NCBI RefSeq assembly: GCF_001423125.1
Contig: NZ_LMNW01000031.1
Span: 335,268 to 399,267, forward strand
Direction of reading: 5' to 3'
DNA length: 64,000 nucleotides
Source: Duganella sp. Leaf126
GTDB taxonomy: Bacteria; Pseudomonadota; Gammaproteobacteria; Burkholderiales; Burkholderiaceae_D
Shown here: piece after piece, positions 8,635 through 17,807 of the stretch
Layout: the number at the start of each line of letters is the position of its first letter
How positions within the stretch are numbered: position 1 is the first letter of the stretch
Notes under the pieces: generated by a model
The model's database searches: none
Seen by the model: only the letters and a program-made list of their open reading frames with translations
What the model was told of the DNA's origin: nothing
Translations under genes and position numbers: made by a program

Positions 8635-9621
8635 ATGAAGGTATTTCGAGGTCTTCCCAACGCGGCATCGCGTGCGCCCTGCGCGCTCACGATCGGCAAT
8701 TTCGACGGTGTCCACCTCGGCCACCAGGCTTTGCTGGCCCGCGTGCGCGAAGCTGCCGGCGACCTGAACCTGGAAGCGGCCGTGATGACGTTCGAGCCCC
8801 ATCCGCGCGAATTCTTTGCACAAAAGTCGGGCGACCTGTCGCGCGCGCCGGCCCGTATCGCCAACCTGCGCGACAAGCTGCAGTCGCTGTCCGACAGCGG
8901 CATCGACCGCGTGATCGTCGAGCATTTTTCGGCCTCGTTTGCCGCGCTCACGCCGCAGCAGTTCACCGAACAGGTGCTGGTCGATGGCCTGCACGTGAAA
9001 TGGCTGATGGTCGGCGACGATTTCTGCTATGGCGCGCGCCGCGCCGGCACGGTGCAGATGCTGCAGGAGGCGGGCCGCCACCACGGTTTCCATGTCGAGA
9101 CGCTGCCCACCGTGATGAACGGCGCCACCCGCATCTCGTCGTCGGCCGTGCGCACCGCGCTGGCTGCCGGCGACTTCGCCCGCGCCGAAGCACTGCTCGG
9201 CCATCCATACGCCATGTCCGGCCACGTGATCCACGGCCAGAAGCTGGGCCGCACGCTGGGCTTTCCCACCCTGAATTTGCGGGTGCCGCACCGCCCTGCC
9301 CTGATGGGCATCTTCATCGTCCAGGTGCATGGTCTGGCGGACCGGCCGCTGCCGGCCGTGGCCAGCCTGGGCGTGCGTCCCACCGTCGATGACAGCGGCC
9401 GCGTGCTGCTCGAAGTGCACATCTTCGACTTTGCGCAGAACTGCTACGGCAAGCAGGTGCGGGTGGAGTTCCTGCAAAAAATCCGCGACGAAGAAAAATA
9501 CGTCGACCTGCCCACGCTCACCGCCGCCATCGACCGCGACGCCGCCACCGCCCGCGCCTATTTTGCGCGCCGTGGCGACGGCGCCAAAGATGGCGCCACG
9601 TCGGCCACCGACCGAATTTGA
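8635..9621 (+). CDS. ribF: bifunctional riboflavin kinase/FAD synthetase
   Basis: A 328-residue RibF, which phosphorylates riboflavin to FMN and adenylylates FMN to FAD in the cytoplasm. The N-terminal FAD synthetase domain shows the nucleotidyltransferase motif GNFDGVHLGH (residues 21-30) and TRISSSAVR (165-173). The C-terminal riboflavin kinase domain shows GRTLGFPTLNL (205-215). Length is typical. The start lacks a clear Shine-Dalgarno site. A TATAAT box at 8596-8601, 34 bp upstream, is a candidate -10, and no convincing -35 was seen. The order ribF-ileS-lspA is widely conserved in Proteobacteria and supports the call. Confidence 0.96.
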   Translation: MKVFRGLPNAASRAPCALTIGNFDGVHLGHQALLARVREAAGDLNLEAAVMTFEPHPREFFAQKSGDLSRAPARIANLRDKLQSLSDSGIDRVIVEHFSASFAALTPQQFTEQVLVDGLHVKWLMVGDDFCYGARRAGTVQMLQEAGRHHGFHVETLPTVMNGATRISSSAVRTALAAGDFARAEALLGHPYAMSGHVIHGQKLGRTLGFPTLNLRVPHRPALMGIFIVQVHGLADRPLPAVASLGVRPTVDDSGRVLLEVHIFDFAQNCYGKQVRVEFLQKIRDEEKYVDLPTLTAAIDRDAATARAYFARRGDGAKDGATSATDRI

Positions 9622-9684
9622 GCGCGCGACCAGCTACGCGCGCCGGCTACTCCGCATTTCCCGAAATCCTATTGAAGAAATCCC

Positions 9685-12567
9685 ATGTCCAATCCTAAAC
9701 CCGACAGCCCCAAAAACAGCAAGAAGCCAGAGAGCAAATACCCGGTCAACATGACCGAAACCCCGTTCCCGATGCGCGGCGACCTGGCCAAGCGCGAGCC
9801 GGCCTGGGTCCAGCAGTGGCAGGACAAGAAAATCTACGAGCGCGTGCGCAAGGCGGCCGCCGGTCGGCCGAAATTCATCCTGCACGACGGCCCGCCGTAC
9901 GCCAACGGCGACATCCACCTCGGCCACGCAGTCAACAAGATCCTCAAGGACATGGTGATCAAATCGCGCTCGCTGGCCGGTTTCGATGCGCCGTATGTGC
10001 CGGGCTGGGACTGCCACGGCATGCCGATCGAAATCCAGATCGAAAAACTGTACGGCAAAAACCTGCCGACCGCCGAAGTGCTGACCAAGGCGCGCGCCTA
10101 TGCCCTGGAGCAGGTGGACCGCCAGCGCAAGGACTTCATCCGCCTGGGCGTGCTCGGCGAATGGCAGAATCCTTATCTGACCATGAACTACTCGAACGAG
10201 GCGGACGAGCTGCGCGCACTGGGCAAGCTGCTGGAGAAGGGCTATGTCTATCGCGGCCTGAAGCCGGTCAACTGGTGCTTCGACTGCCAGTCGGCGCTGG
10301 CCGAAGCGGAAGTGGAATACCACGAAAAGCGCGACCCGGCGATCGACGTCGGCTTCAAGTTCGCCCAGTTCGACCAGCTGGCCAAGGCCTTCAGCCTGCC
10401 GCAGCTGCCCACCGAGAACGGCTACATCGTCATCTGGACCACGACGCCGTGGACCATCCCGTCCAACCAGGCGCTGAACGTCAACCCGGAAGTGACCTAC
10501 GCGCTGGTGCAGGCCGAACGTGACGGCCAGCCGCTGCTGCTGATCCTGGCGCAGGACCTGGTGGAGTCGTCGCTGGCGCGCTTCCAGCTCACCGGCACGA
10601 CGATCGCCACCGCGCCCGGCGCGGCGCTGGAAAACATCAGCTTCCGCCACCCGCTGCACGGCGCCGACCCGTTCTACAACCGCCTCTCGCCCGTGTACCT
10701 GGCCGACTACGTCACCACCGACAGCGGCACCGGCGTGGTGCACTCGGCGCCAGCCTACGGCCTCGACGACTTCATCTCGTGCCGCAACCATGGCCTGAAG
10801 GACGAGCAGATCCTGACCCCGGTGATGGGCGACGGCAAATTCGCCTCGACGCTGCCGCTGTTCGGCGGCCTGACCATCTGGGAAGCCTCCAAGCCGATCT
10901 GCGACGCCCTGCGCGAGGCCGGCGCCCTGTTCGAGCTGAAGATGTTCGCCCACAGCTATATGCACTGCTGGCGCCACAAGACGCCGATCATCTACCGCGC
11001 CACCTCGCAGTGGTTTGCCGGCATGGACCTCACGCCCGCCGACGGCGGCGCCACGCTGCGCGAAACCGCGCTGGCCGGCATCGAGCAGACCGAGTTCTTC
11101 CCCGACTGGGGCAAAGCGCGCCTGCACGGCATGATCGCCAACCGTCCCGACTGGACCCTGTCGCGCCAGCGCCAGTGGGGCGTGCCGATGGCCTTCGTCG
11201 TGCACAAGGAAACCGGCGCACTGCACCCGCGCACGCCGGAACTGCTCGAGCAGGTGGCACAGCGCATCGAGCAGGGCGGCATCGACGCCTGGCTGGCGCT
11301 CGACCTGCAAGAGCTGATCGGCGACGAGGCGGCCAGCTACGAAAAGAACAAGGACACGCTGGACGTGTGGTTCGACTCGGGCGTGACCCACCAGACCGTG
11401 CTGCGCGGCTCGCACAAGGAGCAGCTGGCTTTCCCGGCCGACCTGTACCTGGAAGGCTCGGACCAGCACCGCGGCTGGTTCCACTCGTCGCTGCTGACCG
11501 CCTCGATGTTGGACGGCAAACCACCGTACAAGGCGCTGCTGACCCACGGCTTCACGGTCGATGGCGAAGGCAAGAAGATGTCCAAGTCGCTCGGCAACAC
11601 GCTGGCGCCGCAGAAGATCTCCGACACGCTGGGCGCCGACATCCTGCGCCTGTGGATCGCCTCCACCGACTACACGGGCGAGCTGTCGATCTCGGACGAG
11701 ATCCTCAAGCGCGTGACCGAGGCATACCGCCGCATCCGCAACACGCTGCGCTTCCTGCTGGCCAATACGTCCGACTTCGACCAGGCGCAGCACGCCGTGC
11801 CGCTCGAGCAGATGCTCGAAATCGACCGCTACGCGATCGCCAACATGGCCGCGCTGCAGGAAGACATCGCCCAGCACTACAGCCGCTACGAATTCCAGCC
11901 CGTCTACGCCAAGCTGCAGAACTACTGCTCGGAAGACCTGGGCGGCTTCTACCTCGACATCCTCAAGGACCGCCTGTACACGTCGGCTGTCGATTCGCCG
12001 GCGCGCCGCTCGGCGCAGACCGCGCTGTGGCACATCACGCAAAGCCTGCTGCGCGTGATGGCGCCGGCCCTGTCGTTCACGGCCGAAGAGGCGTGGGCCA
12101 TCTTCGCCGGCGCAGAAGCGTACGCCACCAGCGACGAGACCATCTTCACGCAGACCTGGTGGCAGCTGCCGCAGCAGGCCGACGCCGGCGCGCTGCTGGC
12201 CAAGTACTCGGCCCTGCGCGCCGTGCGCACCGACGTCACCAAGCAGCTCGAAGACTTGCGCACGTCGGGCGCGATCGGCTCGTCGCTGCAGGCCGAGCTG
12301 GCGATCAAGGCCTCGGGCGACAAGTACAAGCTGCTGGCCAGCCTCGACGACGACCTCAAGTTCGTGTTCATCACCTCGGCCGCGCAGGTGACCGAAGTGT
12401 CGACCGAAACGGAAGAAGCAGTGGCGGTGGCTGCCTCGACGGCCGAGAAGTGCGAGCGCTGCTGGCACTACCGCGCCGACGTCGGCGCCCACGCCGACCA
12501 CCCGACCCTGTGCGGGCGCTGCTACAGCAACCTGTTTGGTGCGGGCGAGCAGCGCAAGTTCGCGTAA
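9685..12567 (+). CDS. ileS: isoleucine--tRNA ligase
   Basis: A 960-residue class I aminoacyl-tRNA synthetase that charges tRNA-Ile in the cytoplasm. It has the HIGH-type motif HLGH (residues 78-81) and KMSKS (631-635). The editing domain lies between them. The C-terminal zinc-binding cysteines form CxxC pairs at 923/926 and 943/946, as in the eubacterial type of IleS. Length matches the family. It sits in the conserved ribF-ileS-lspA order. No T-box or other leader structure is seen in the 63-bp gap before it. Confidence 0.98.
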   Translation: MSNPKPDSPKNSKKPESKYPVNMTETPFPMRGDLAKREPAWVQQWQDKKIYERVRKAAAGRPKFILHDGPPYANGDIHLGHAVNKILKDMVIKSRSLAGFDAPYVPGWDCHGMPIEIQIEKLYGKNLPTAEVLTKARAYALEQVDRQRKDFIRLGVLGEWQNPYLTMNYSNEADELRALGKLLEKGYVYRGLKPVNWCFDCQSALAEAEVEYHEKRDPAIDVGFKFAQFDQLAKAFSLPQLPTENGYIVIWTTTPWTIPSNQALNVNPEVTYALVQAERDGQPLLLILAQDLVESSLARFQLTGTTIATAPGAALENISFRHPLHGADPFYNRLSPVYLADYVTTDSGTGVVHSAPAYGLDDFISCRNHGLKDEQILTPVMGDGKFASTLPLFGGLTIWEASKPICDALREAGALFELKMFAHSYMHCWRHKTPIIYRATSQWFAGMDLTPADGGATLRETALAGIEQTEFFPDWGKARLHGMIANRPDWTLSRQRQWGVPMAFVVHKETGALHPRTPELLEQVAQRIEQGGIDAWLALDLQELIGDEAASYEKNKDTLDVWFDSGVTHQTVLRGSHKEQLAFPADLYLEGSDQHRGWFHSSLLTASMLDGKPPYKALLTHGFTVDGEGKKMSKSLGNTLAPQKISDTLGADILRLWIASTDYTGELSISDEILKRVTEAYRRIRNTLRFLLANTSDFDQAQHAVPLEQMLEIDRYAIANMAALQEDIAQHYSRYEFQPVYAKLQNYCSEDLGGFYLDILKDRLYTSAVDSPARRSAQTALWHITQSLLRVMAPALSFTAEEAWAIFAGAEAYATSDETIFTQTWWQLPQQADAGALLAKYSALRAVRTDVTKQLEDLRTSGAIGSSLQAELAIKASGDKYKLLASLDDDLKFVFITSAAQVTEVSTETEEAVAVAASTAEKCERCWHYRADVGAHADHPTLCGRCYSNLFGAGEQRKFA

Positions 12568-12633
12568 ACTGTGCGCGGCGGCGCACCTCGTCGCGCACGC
12601 TGCGCCGCCAACACGTCCTCACTACCGTGTGAT

Positions 12634-12663
12634 CCGTCATTGCTGCCACGGCAGCAATGACGG
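12634..12663. repeat. 14-bp perfect inverted repeat between ileS and lspA
   Basis: CCGTCATTGCTGCC (12634-12647) and GGCAGCAATGACGG (12650-12663) are perfect reverse complements with only 2 bases between them. There is no T-run on either side. The repeat contains an in-frame ATG (12657) of the lspA frame, which would be buried in the stem. As RNA this is a very stable hairpin; as DNA it is a near-continuous operator-like palindrome. Confidence 0.85.
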
Positions 12664-12695
12664 CCAGTCATATCAACGCACTATCCGATCTTTCT

Positions 12696-13199
12696 ATGGC
12701 CACCAAAAAAATCTTTCCGACCAAGTCTTCGGCCAGCCTGACGCCGTGGCTGGGCATCGCCTTCATCATCATCCTGATCGACCAGCTGACCAAGATCACG
12801 ATCACCCGCACCTTCGCGCTCGGCGAAGAAAAGGTGATCACGCCGTTCTTCAACCTGGTGCTGGCGTATAACAAGGGCGCCGCCTTCAGCTTCCTGCACG
12901 ACGCCGGCGGCTGGCAGCGCCACCTGTTTACGGCGATCGGCATCGGTGCGGCCCTGTTCATCATCTACCTGCTGAAAAAGCACAGCGGCCAGCGCATGTT
13001 CTCGTGGGCGCTGACGCTGGTGCTTGGCGGCGCCATCGGCAACGTCATCGACCGCGTGCTGTACGGCCACGTGGTGGACTTCCTCGATTTCCACTGGGAC
13101 GGCATCGGCCACTTCGCGGCCTTCAACATCGCCGATGCGGCGATCTGCATCGGCGCCGCGCTGTTCATCATCGATGAGCTGCGCCGGGTGAACAAATAA
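12696..13199 (+). CDS. lspA: lipoprotein signal peptidase
   Basis: A 167-residue signal peptidase II, an inner-membrane aspartyl protease that removes signal peptides from prolipoproteins. Four membrane helices are visible. The two catalytic aspartates are D119 in [10 protein letters not shown] and D147 in FNIADAA. The start at 12696 gives the usual length; an earlier in-frame ATG at 12657 would add 13 residues but lies inside a strong hairpin, so I reject it. Neither start has a good Shine-Dalgarno site. Substrates nearby would include the PDZ lipoprotein at 14903 and the efflux lipoprotein at 61387. Confidence 0.95.
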   Translation: MATKKIFPTKSSASLTPWLGIAFIIILIDQLTKITITRTFALGEEKVITPFFNLVLAYNKGAAFSFLHDAGGWQRHLFTAIGIGAALFIIYLLKKHSGQRMFSWALTLVLGGAIGNVIDRVLYGHVVDFLDFHWDGIGHFAAFNIADAAICIGAALFIIDELRRVNK

Positions 13200-13212
13200 G
13201 GCGGAGGCCATC

Positions 13213-14442
13213 ATGGAATTGAGCGGCAAGAAAATCGTGCTGGGCCTGTCGGGCGGCGTGGCGTGCTACAAGGCGGCGGACCTGTGCCGCGCGCTGACCA
13301 AAGCCGGCGCCTCGGTGCAGGTGGTGATGACCGACGCTGCCGAGCATTTCATCACGGCCGTCACCATGCAGGCGCTGTCGGGCAACAAGGTGTATTCGAG
13401 CCAGTGGGACCCGCGCGTGGACAACAACATGGCCCACATCGACGTCACGCGCCACGCGGACGCGATCATGATCGCACCCTGCTCGGCCGACTTCATGGCC
13501 AAGCTGGTCCACGGCGTGTGCGACGACCTGCTCTCGACCATGTGCCTGGCGCGGCCGCGCCATGTGCCGCTGCTGGTGGCGCCGGCGATGAACGTGGAAA
13601 TGTGGCAGAACCCCGCCACCGGCCGCAATGCGCGCCAGCTCGAAGAAGACGGCATCGTCATCTTCGGCCCCGCGGCCGGCGACCAGGCCTGCGGCGAAAC
13701 CGGCATGGGCCGCATGCTGGAACCGGCGCAGCTGCTCGAAGAGCTGATCGCCTCGTTCCAGCCCAAGGTACTGGCCGGCAAGCGCATCCTGATCACGGCC
13801 GGCCCCACCTTCGAGGCCATCGATCCGGTGCGCGGCATCACCAATCTGTCGTCGGGCAAGATGGGCTACGCGGTGGCGCGCGCGGCGCGCGAAGCAGGCG
13901 CCGAGGTGGTGCTGGTGTCCGGTCCCACCGCCCTGCCGGCGCCGTTCGGCGTGCAGCGCATCAATGTGCAGAGCGCGCTGCAGATGCACGACGCGGTGCT
14001 GGCCAATGTCGACCACCAGCACATCTTCATCGCGGTGGCGGCAGTGGCCGACTGGCGCATCGCTAACGCCAGCGAGCAGAAACTGAAAAAAAATCCCGAC
14101 GGCTCGGTGCCCGACCTGAAGTTCGAGCAGAACCCGGACATCCTGGCCACGGTGGCGGCGCGCACCTCGCTGGCCGGTCATCCGTACTGCGTGGGCTTTG
14201 CCGCCGAGTCCGAAAACCTGGTGCAGTTCGGCGCCGACAAGCGCGTGAAAAAAGGCATTCCTCTGCTGGTCGGCAATATCGGCCACCATACCTTCGGCCA
14301 GGACGACAACACCATCATCCTGTTCGACGAAAACGGCCACACCATCCTGCCGCGCGCCGACAAGCTCACGCTGGCGCGCCAGCTGATTTCCGAAATCTCC
14401 AAACGTATTACGCAGCACTCGCTGTTTGCCAAATCACCATGA
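13213..14442 (+). CDS. coaBC: bifunctional phosphopantothenoylcysteine decarboxylase/phosphopantothenate--cysteine ligase
   Basis: A 409-residue CoaBC (Dfp), which makes 4'-phosphopantetheine from phosphopantothenate and cysteine in coenzyme A synthesis. The N-terminal flavoprotein decarboxylase domain (about 1-180) shows [20 protein letters not shown] with the conserved His and Cys. The C-terminal CTP-dependent ligase domain (about 190-405) shows [18 protein letters not shown] and the basic KLKK segment. The start has GGCGGAGG upstream. It overlaps dut by 4 bp (ATGA), and coaBC-dut is a widely conserved pair. Confidence 0.97.
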   Translation: MELSGKKIVLGLSGGVACYKAADLCRALTKAGASVQVVMTDAAEHFITAVTMQALSGNKVYSSQWDPRVDNNMAHIDVTRHADAIMIAPCSADFMAKLVHGVCDDLLSTMCLARPRHVPLLVAPAMNVEMWQNPATGRNARQLEEDGIVIFGPAAGDQACGETGMGRMLEPAQLLEELIASFQPKVLAGKRILITAGPTFEAIDPVRGITNLSSGKMGYAVARAAREAGAEVVLVSGPTALPAPFGVQRINVQSALQMHDAVLANVDHQHIFIAVAAVADWRIANASEQKLKKNPDGSVPDLKFEQNPDILATVAARTSLAGHPYCVGFAAESENLVQFGADKRVKKGIPLLVGNIGHHTFGQDDNTIILFDENGHTILPRADKLTLARQLISEISKRITQHSLFAKSP

Positions 14443-14888
14443 ATACTATCGACGTCAAAATCCTCGACCCGCGCATGAAGGACCAGTTGCCAGCCTACGC
14501 CACGCCCGGTTCCGCCGGCCTCGACCTGCGCGCCTGCATCGATGCGCCGCTCGTCATCGAAGCCGGCCAGACCGTGCTGATCCCGACCGGTCTGGCAATC
14601 CACGTGGCCAATCCCGGCTACGCAGCGATGATTCTGCCGCGCAGCGGCATGGGACACAAGAACGGCATCGTGCTCGGGAATCTGGTAGGCTTGATCGACT
14701 CCGACTACCAGGGCCAGCTGATGGTCTCGACCTGGAATCGCGGTAACAGCGCCTTCACCCTGAACCCGATGGAGCGGCTGGCGCAGCTGATCGTCGTGCC
14801 GGTGCTGCAGGTGGGCTTCAACGTGGTGGAAGAATTCGACAGCAGCGAACGTGGCGCCGGAGGCTTCGGCAGCACGGGCGTACAATAA
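14439..14888 (+). CDS. dut: dUTP diphosphatase
   Basis: A 149-residue trimeric dUTPase that hydrolyses dUTP to dUMP, keeping uracil out of DNA and feeding dTMP synthesis. The five conserved motifs are visible, among them [32 protein letters not shown] and the flexible C-terminal [10 protein letters not shown]. Length is normal. It is translationally coupled to coaBC through an ATGA overlap. The next gene starts only 14 bp downstream, so it may share the transcript. Confidence 0.98.
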   Translation: MNTIDVKILDPRMKDQLPAYATPGSAGLDLRACIDAPLVIEAGQTVLIPTGLAIHVANPGYAAMILPRSGMGHKNGIVLGNLVGLIDSDYQGQLMVSTWNRGNSAFTLNPMERLAQLIVVPVLQVGFNVVEEFDSSERGAGGFGSTGVQ

Positions 14889-14902
14889 GAGGGAGACCCA
14901 GG

Positions 14903-16012
14903 ATGGTTCGGCAGCACGTTTCGAGAACATGCGCTTCAAGGTCCGTGGCGGCATTGGTGATGGTGGCGGCCAGCGTGCTCAGCGGCTGCACCACCTACAC
15001 CGTGCGCCCGGCCGACACTGCCTCGGAACCGGTCGTGGCCCGCACCGTCAACCAGGACCAGAACGTGGTCACCGCCAAGATGGCCACTGCGCGCGAAGAG
15101 CTGGGGCAGATGGTCGCGCTGCAAGACCGCCTGTACCGGATCGCCGCGCCGCTGCTGATCAATAACGCCGACCTGTGCCGGTCACAGGCGCGCAACCTGC
15201 TCGGCTTCACCGCCAAGAACCGTTACTCGTACTCGGGCGAATACGTCGATGCCGCTACCGCCGTGCTCAACTACGGCGACCGCCTCGAAGTGGCCAGCGT
15301 GCTGGCCGGCAGCGGCGCCGCCAAGGCGGGCCTGAAACAGGGTGACATCCTGCTGGAAGCGGGCGGCAAGCCGCTGCCCACCGGGCCCAACGCCGAAACC
15401 CAGGCTGCCGCCATCCTCGGGCCGCTGGCGTCCAACAGCAAGACGCTGAACCTGATGGTCGAGCGCAAGAACACCAATGTGCCGCTCAAGCTGCCCGTCA
15501 CCCGCGCCTGCGCCTTTAAAATCGACATCGGCAATGCCGACACCATCAACGCCTACTCCGACGGTCAGCGCGTGCTGATCACGCGCGGCATGGTCAACTT
15601 CGCCCAGACCGACGAGGCGATCGCCTACGTGCTGGCCAAGGACATGGCGCACAACATCCTCGGCCACGCCGCCATCACGCGCTCGGCCTACACGGTGGGC
15701 GGCATCATCGACAACCTGGTGGCGATCCGGCCCGACACGTCGCTGCTGATCGGCAGCGCCGGCGTCAAACCGATGCCGCAGGAACTCGACGGCGCTGCCG
15801 ACCGCCTGTCGCTGTACATGGTGGCGCGCGCCGGCTACAGCACGGCCGGCGCGCGCGCCTTCTGGCAGCGCCTGGCCACCCAGTATCCGGCCACGGTACT
15901 GAACGGGTATACGGCCAACCACCCTGGCGTCAGTTACCGCCTATCCGTGATCGACAAGACCGTGGCCGACATCCGCAGCAAGCAGTCGTCCAACAAACCG
16001 CTGATCCCCTAG
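14903..16012 (+). CDS. PDZ-containing lipoprotein with degenerate M48 peptidase domain
   Basis: A 369-residue protein with a lipoprotein signal peptide (lipobox VLSG-C29), a PDZ-like domain (about residues 125-190) and a C-terminal domain with the M48 metallopeptidase layout. The zinc site is destroyed. Where M48 proteins have HExxH, this one has K246-D247-M-A-H250, still followed by the family-typical NILGH. The third-ligand EAD motif reads A298-A299-D300. The late HPxxxxR-type motif is kept (HPGVSYR). Only the second His of the zinc site remains, so protease activity is not expected. It may be a pseudo-enzyme scaffold or chaperone of the envelope; that is inference. The start has GAGGGAG upstream. 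Confidence 0.8.
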   Translation: MVRQHVSRTCASRSVAALVMVAASVLSGCTTYTVRPADTASEPVVARTVNQDQNVVTAKMATAREELGQMVALQDRLYRIAAPLLINNADLCRSQARNLLGFTAKNRYSYSGEYVDAATAVLNYGDRLEVASVLAGSGAAKAGLKQGDILLEAGGKPLPTGPNAETQAAAILGPLASNSKTLNLMVERKNTNVPLKLPVTRACAFKIDIGNADTINAYSDGQRVLITRGMVNFAQTDEAIAYVLAKDMAHNILGHAAITRSAYTVGGIIDNLVAIRPDTSLLIGSAGVKPMPQELDGAADRLSLYMVARAGYSTAGARAFWQRLATQYPATVLNGYTANHPGVSYRLSVIDKTVADIRSKQSSNKPLIP

Positions 16013-16021
16013 GAGCCGCTG

Positions 16022-16444
16022 ATGAACAAGTGCGCGTTTGCAGTCATGGCGGGCCTGCTGGCGGCGACGGCAGCGGCCGTAACGGGCACGGCCCACGCCG
16101 CGCAATGGGCCAAGGTGGGCGGCGCCTCGGCCGGCGCCGGCAACGTGTATTACATCGACCGCGCCAGCGTCATCAAGAAGGACAAGACGCGCAAGGTGTG
16201 GTCGCTGCACTCGTTCGCCAGCGCGCAGAATTCGCCGGAAGGCAAACCGTATCGCTCGGTGAAGGCGCTGCACCTGTACTCGTGCGAGGACCGCACCACG
16301 ATTTTGCTGTCCCAGGTGTTTTACCCGGAGCCGATGGGTAAGGGCGAGGCGCTGGAAACCTACAAGTACGAGAAATTCACAGCCGAAGATATCGTGCCGG
16401 ACAGTCCCTACGATAACGCCTTGGCCGTCGTCTGCAAACCATAG
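16022..16444 (+). CDS. surface-adhesin protein E-like secreted protein
   Basis: A 140-residue protein with a Sec signal peptide (about residues 1-27, ending AHA). Its mature part resembles small secreted proteins of the surface-adhesin E-like type common in beta-proteobacteria: an alternating beta pattern, WAKVGG and VYYIDR near the N-terminus, and two cysteines (in YSCED and VVCKP) likely to form a disulfide. The function of these proteins outside Haemophilus is not established. It starts 9 bp after the stop of the degenerate M48 lipoprotein gene, so the two are probably expressed together in the envelope. Confidence 0.7.
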   Translation: MNKCAFAVMAGLLAATAAAVTGTAHAAQWAKVGGASAGAGNVYYIDRASVIKKDKTRKVWSLHSFASAQNSPEGKPYRSVKALHLYSCEDRTTILLSQVFYPEPMGKGEALETYKYEKFTAEDIVPDSPYDNALAVVCKP

Positions 16445-16519
16445 AGCGCCTGAACATCCTCCATCGCTGCGTTGCAGCGCCTGGCGCTGGAAGCTTTTCA
16501 AGCGCTCTAAGTGCTGGTA

Positions 16520-16675
16520 TCAGCTGACATTCGGGAAATCCGGGAACACGCTCGACATCACCCAGGTCAGCACGCCGCACAGCAGCACCACGGCGGCCAG
16601 CACCAGCAGCAGGCGGCCGAACTTCGGTCCGTCGTCTTCGCCGCTATCATCTTCGTCATCGTTCGGTTCGGTCAT
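16520..16675 (-). CDS. small acidic single-pass membrane protein
   Basis: A 51-residue protein read on the opposite strand between two + strand genes. Residues 1-17 are very acidic (MTEPNDDEDDSGEDDGP), followed by one hydrophobic helix (about 20-42) and a short tail. A GAAGGCAGG site lies 6 bases before the ATG. The charge pattern suggests an acidic cytoplasmic N-terminus and a periplasmic C-terminus. I do not recognise the family. The contrast between acidic head and clean membrane helix makes chance coding unlikely, but there is no homology evidence here. Confidence 0.6.
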   Translation of the reverse strand: MTEPNDDEDDSGEDDGPKFGRLLLVLAAVVLLCGVLTWVMSSVFPDFPNVS

Positions 16676-16717
16676 GGCGTGCCTGCCTTCGGGGGACAGG
16701 CATAGTATAGTCGAACC

Positions 16718-17740
16718 ATGGACAGCATCGATCTCGAAGTACTCAAAACCAGCGCGGCATGGATCGCCTGCGGGCGCAGCTGCGAACTCGTCACCGTCAT
16801 CAAGACCTGGGGCAGCAGCCCGCGTCCGATCGGCGCCACCCTGGCCATCTGCGAGGACGGCACCGTGATCGGCTCGGTGTCGGGCGGCTGCATCGAGGAC
16901 GACCTGATTGCGCGCGTGCGCGATCACGGCATCCTGCGCACGGCGCCGGAAATCGTCAGCTACGGCATCACCGCCGACGAGGCGCACCGCTTCGGCCTGC
17001 CGTGCGGCGGCACCATCGAACTGGCGATCGAGCCACTGGGGTCGCACAGCCGCATCGCCGAACTGCTCGAACGGCTCGACCGCCACGAGCTGGTGCAGCG
17101 CCGGCTCGACCTGCGTACCGGTGCGGTGGACCTGTCGGTGGCGCCGCCTGGCGCGCAGATGCAGGTCGGTGAGCACGCCATGGTCACGCTGCACGGTCCG
17201 CGCTGGCGCCTGCTGATCATCGGCGCCGGCCAGCTGTCGCGCTTCCTGGCGCAGATCGCCACCGCCATGGACTACCGCGTGACCGTGTGCGATCCGCGCG
17301 AGGAATACCGCGCCGGCTGGCACGTGGACGGTGTGCAGCTGGTGCACGACATGCCCGATGACACCGTCACCGCGATGCGGCTCGACCATCGCAGCGCCGT
17401 GGTCGCCCTGACCCACGACCCCAAGCTCGACGACCTGGCGCTGATGGAAGCGCTCAAGTCCGATGCATTTTATGTCGGCGCCATCGGCTCGCGCGTCAAC
17501 AACCGCAAGCGCCGCGAGCGGCTGCTGCAGTTCGACCTGACGCCGGCCCAGCTGGCGCGCCTGCACGGTCCGATCGGCCTGTACATCGGCAGCAAGACGC
17601 CCTCGGAGATCGCCATCTCGATCCTGGCCGAACTGACGGCCACCAAGAATGGCGTGCCGACTGCCATGCTGGTGCCGCACGCGGCGACCCCCACCGCGCC
17701 GGGCACGGACGTGTGCGTCGTGGAGACCGGCGCCGTTTGA
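16718..17740 (+). CDS. xdhC: XdhC family protein
   Basis: A 340-residue XdhC/CoxF-type protein. Such proteins bind molybdenum cofactor and hand it, after sulfuration, to xanthine dehydrogenase or related hydroxylases. The N-terminal XdhC domain shows TWGSSPRPIGA and GSVSGGCIEDD (about residues 28-67). The C-terminal Rossmann-like domain shows LLIIGAGQLSRFLA (about 166-180). No xanthine dehydrogenase gene lies in the window, so the client enzyme is elsewhere. A TATAGT box at 16706-16711 lies so close to the ATG that the transcript may be leaderless, and no Shine-Dalgarno site is visible. Confidence 0.9.
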   Translation: MDSIDLEVLKTSAAWIACGRSCELVTVIKTWGSSPRPIGATLAICEDGTVIGSVSGGCIEDDLIARVRDHGILRTAPEIVSYGITADEAHRFGLPCGGTIELAIEPLGSHSRIAELLERLDRHELVQRRLDLRTGAVDLSVAPPGAQMQVGEHAMVTLHGPRWRLLIIGAGQLSRFLAQIATAMDYRVTVCDPREEYRAGWHVDGVQLVHDMPDDTVTAMRLDHRSAVVALTHDPKLDDLALMEALKSDAFYVGAIGSRVNNRKRRERLLQFDLTPAQLARLHGPIGLYIGSKTPSEIAISILAELTATKNGVPTAMLVPHAATPTAPGTDVCVVETGAV

Positions 17741-17807
17741 CTGCACCACGCACGATCGAAGCAAGAACCGGCTGGTATTCGCCTGCGCACTGCGGGACAA
17801 TGGCGGC

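Noticed and set aside
7276-9477. A 733-codon open frame on the - strand across the TPR gene, the terminator and ribF
   Set aside because: It crosses a strong terminator and two real genes and shows no domain, so it is a shadow.
9634-12501. A very long open frame (955 codons) on the - strand opposite ileS
   Set aside because: It is the antisense shadow of a highly conserved GC-rich gene. It has the Arg/Gly/Val-rich composition of such shadows and no recognisable domain.
12657-12695. An upstream ATG for lspA
   Set aside because: It lies inside a 14-bp hairpin, lacks a ribosome-binding site and would give an atypically long N-terminus.
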